DNA of 5,198 bases, taken from contig QMLZ01000228.1 in assembly GCA_003646995.1 (NCBI GenBank), positions 1 to 5,198 on the forward strand. The letters run 5' to 3'. The notes under the pieces are model-generated. The model made no database searches, was not told the origin of the DNA, and worked only from the letters and a program-made list of their open reading frames with translations. Below, in pieces: positions 4,569 to 5,198 of this stretch (position 1 is the first letter of the stretch; each line of letters begins with the position of its first letter). Source of the DNA: Deltaproteobacteria bacterium. Lineage in GTDB: Bacteria > Desulfobacterota > DSM-4660 > Desulfatiglandales > Desulfatiglandaceae. Made by a program: the position numbers and the translations under genes.

Positions 4569-5198
4569 ATGTTTCTTGAGCTCACGGAAGAACAGAGGAT
4601 GATAAAAGACACTCTCCGCAAGTTCATGGATAGGGAGATAATACCCCTTGCAAATGAGTATGAACGCGAACGTAAAATAATCACCAAAGATATTTTGAAG
4701 AAGCTTGAGCCATTTGGATATGTGGGTGCAGAGATCCCGGAGGAATACGGAGGCTTTGGCCTTGATACTGTAACTTACTGTTTAATGGTAGAGGAATTGG
4801 GGCGCGCTTGGGGCGCACTGCGCACTATGGTAACAGTTTCAAATCTCGTTGCCTCTATCATTTACAAGTTTGGAACGAAAGAACAGCGAGAGCAATTCCT
4901 TCAACCTTTAATTCACCTCGACTATCTAGGAGCCTTTGCTCTCACCGAACCAAATGTAGGTTCGGATGCCAGCTCTGTGGAGACAACTGCAAGGCGAGAC
5001 GGAGATGACTACATCCTTAACGGTACCAAAACCCTGATAACAAATGGGAGCATCGCAGATGTGATTTGTGTATTTGCCACTGTTGACCGACAAAAAGGGG
5101 CAAAAGGCATAACGGCATTTCTTGTCGAAAAAGATAAAACAACATATCTAACCAGTGACATACCGAAAATGGGTATGCACTCGTCTGTAGTTTCTGAG
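4569..5198 (+). CDS. Acyl-CoA dehydrogenase, second copy, glutaryl-CoA dehydrogenase-like, 3'-truncated by window edge
   Basis: An open frame of exactly 210 codons runs off the window end; family members have about 380-400 residues, so the C-terminal domain with the catalytic Glu is missing. Visible are the N-terminal helical domain (MFLELTEEQRMI, PEEYGG at 57-62, EELGRAWG at 75-82), the FAD signature GAFALTEPNVGSD (121-133), and the beta-domain segment NGTKTLITNG (151-160). Arg85 in GALRTMVTV lies near the arginine that binds the distal carboxylate in glutaryl-CoA dehydrogenase, and the GTKT-ITN segment also resembles that group, so a dicarboxylic acyl-CoA substrate is possible. It is clearly different from the dehydrogenase at 662-1813 (roughly a third identical by eye), so it is not a recent duplicate. 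It starts one base after the CaiB-fold gene with a strong RBS, indicating the same transcript. Family is certain, the substrate inferred. Confidence 0.94.
   Translation, partial: MFLELTEEQRMIKDTLRKFMDREIIPLANEYERERKIITKDILKKLEPFGYVGAEIPEEYGGFGLDTVTYCLMVEELGRAWGALRTMVTVSNLVASIIYKFGTKEQREQFLQPLIHLDYLGAFALTEPNVGSDASSVETTARRDGDDYILNGTKTLITNGSIADVICVFATVDRQKGAKGITAFLVEKDKTTYLTSDIPKMGMHSSVVSE

Noticed and set aside
4808..5008. 66-codon + strand open frame inside acyl-CoA dehydrogenase 2
   Set aside because: It is out of frame with a clear family protein (GAFALTEPNVGSD etc.) running from 4569 to the window end.

Overview
This window is a run of co-directional (+ strand) catabolic genes from what looks like an anaerobic bacterium. 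All six genes are CoA-ester or flavin enzymes: a 3'-partial short-chain dehydrogenase/reductase, an acyl-CoA dehydrogenase, a crotonase-fold protein, an iron-sulfur flavoprotein, a CaiB/BaiF-fold protein (CoA transferase or 2-acyl-CoA racemase), and a 5' fragment of a second acyl-CoA dehydrogenase. Strong AGGAGG-type ribosome binding sites, moderate GC content by eye and an Isf-type iron-sulfur flavoprotein fit a strict anaerobe such as a Peptococcaceae-type firmicute or a syntrophic/sulfate-reducing desulfobacterium. I cannot place the organism further.

Layout: 1-494 is the SDR C-terminal portion. 495-661 is non-coding, with a 16-bp perfect hairpin followed by a double Shine-Dalgarno region. 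662-1813 is acyl-CoA dehydrogenase 1. 1814-1922 is a 109-base gap ending in a strong RBS. 1923-2708 is the crotonase. 2724-3347 is the iron-sulfur flavoprotein. 3348-3385 is a short gap with overlapping CTTAAG inverted repeats. 3386-4567 is the CaiB-fold protein. 4569-5198 is acyl-CoA dehydrogenase 2, cut by the window end. From 1923 onward the gaps are 15, 38 and 1 bases, which suggests one transcript. The two larger gaps, especially the hairpin region, are where transcription or mRNA stability could be modulated.

Working together, the enzymes could form a beta-oxidation-like module for an alpha-branched or alicyclic acid. The CaiB-fold protein would activate or racemise the acyl-CoA, the acyl-CoA dehydrogenases introduce double bonds, the crotonase hydrates (or opens a ring), and the SDR oxidises the beta-hydroxyl. 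The SDR resembles BadH (2-hydroxycyclohexanecarboxyl-CoA dehydrogenase), and the crotonase shares signature segments with the BadI/MenB branch, so a cyclic substrate is plausible. However, the crotonase active site is neither a normal enoyl-CoA hydratase nor a normal BadI. The CaiB-fold protein carries the full residue set of alpha-methylacyl-CoA racemases. The second dehydrogenase has glutaryl-CoA-dehydrogenase-like features. No thiolase, ETF, CoA ligase, transporter or regulator is visible, so the pathway is incomplete here and the substrate remains inferred.
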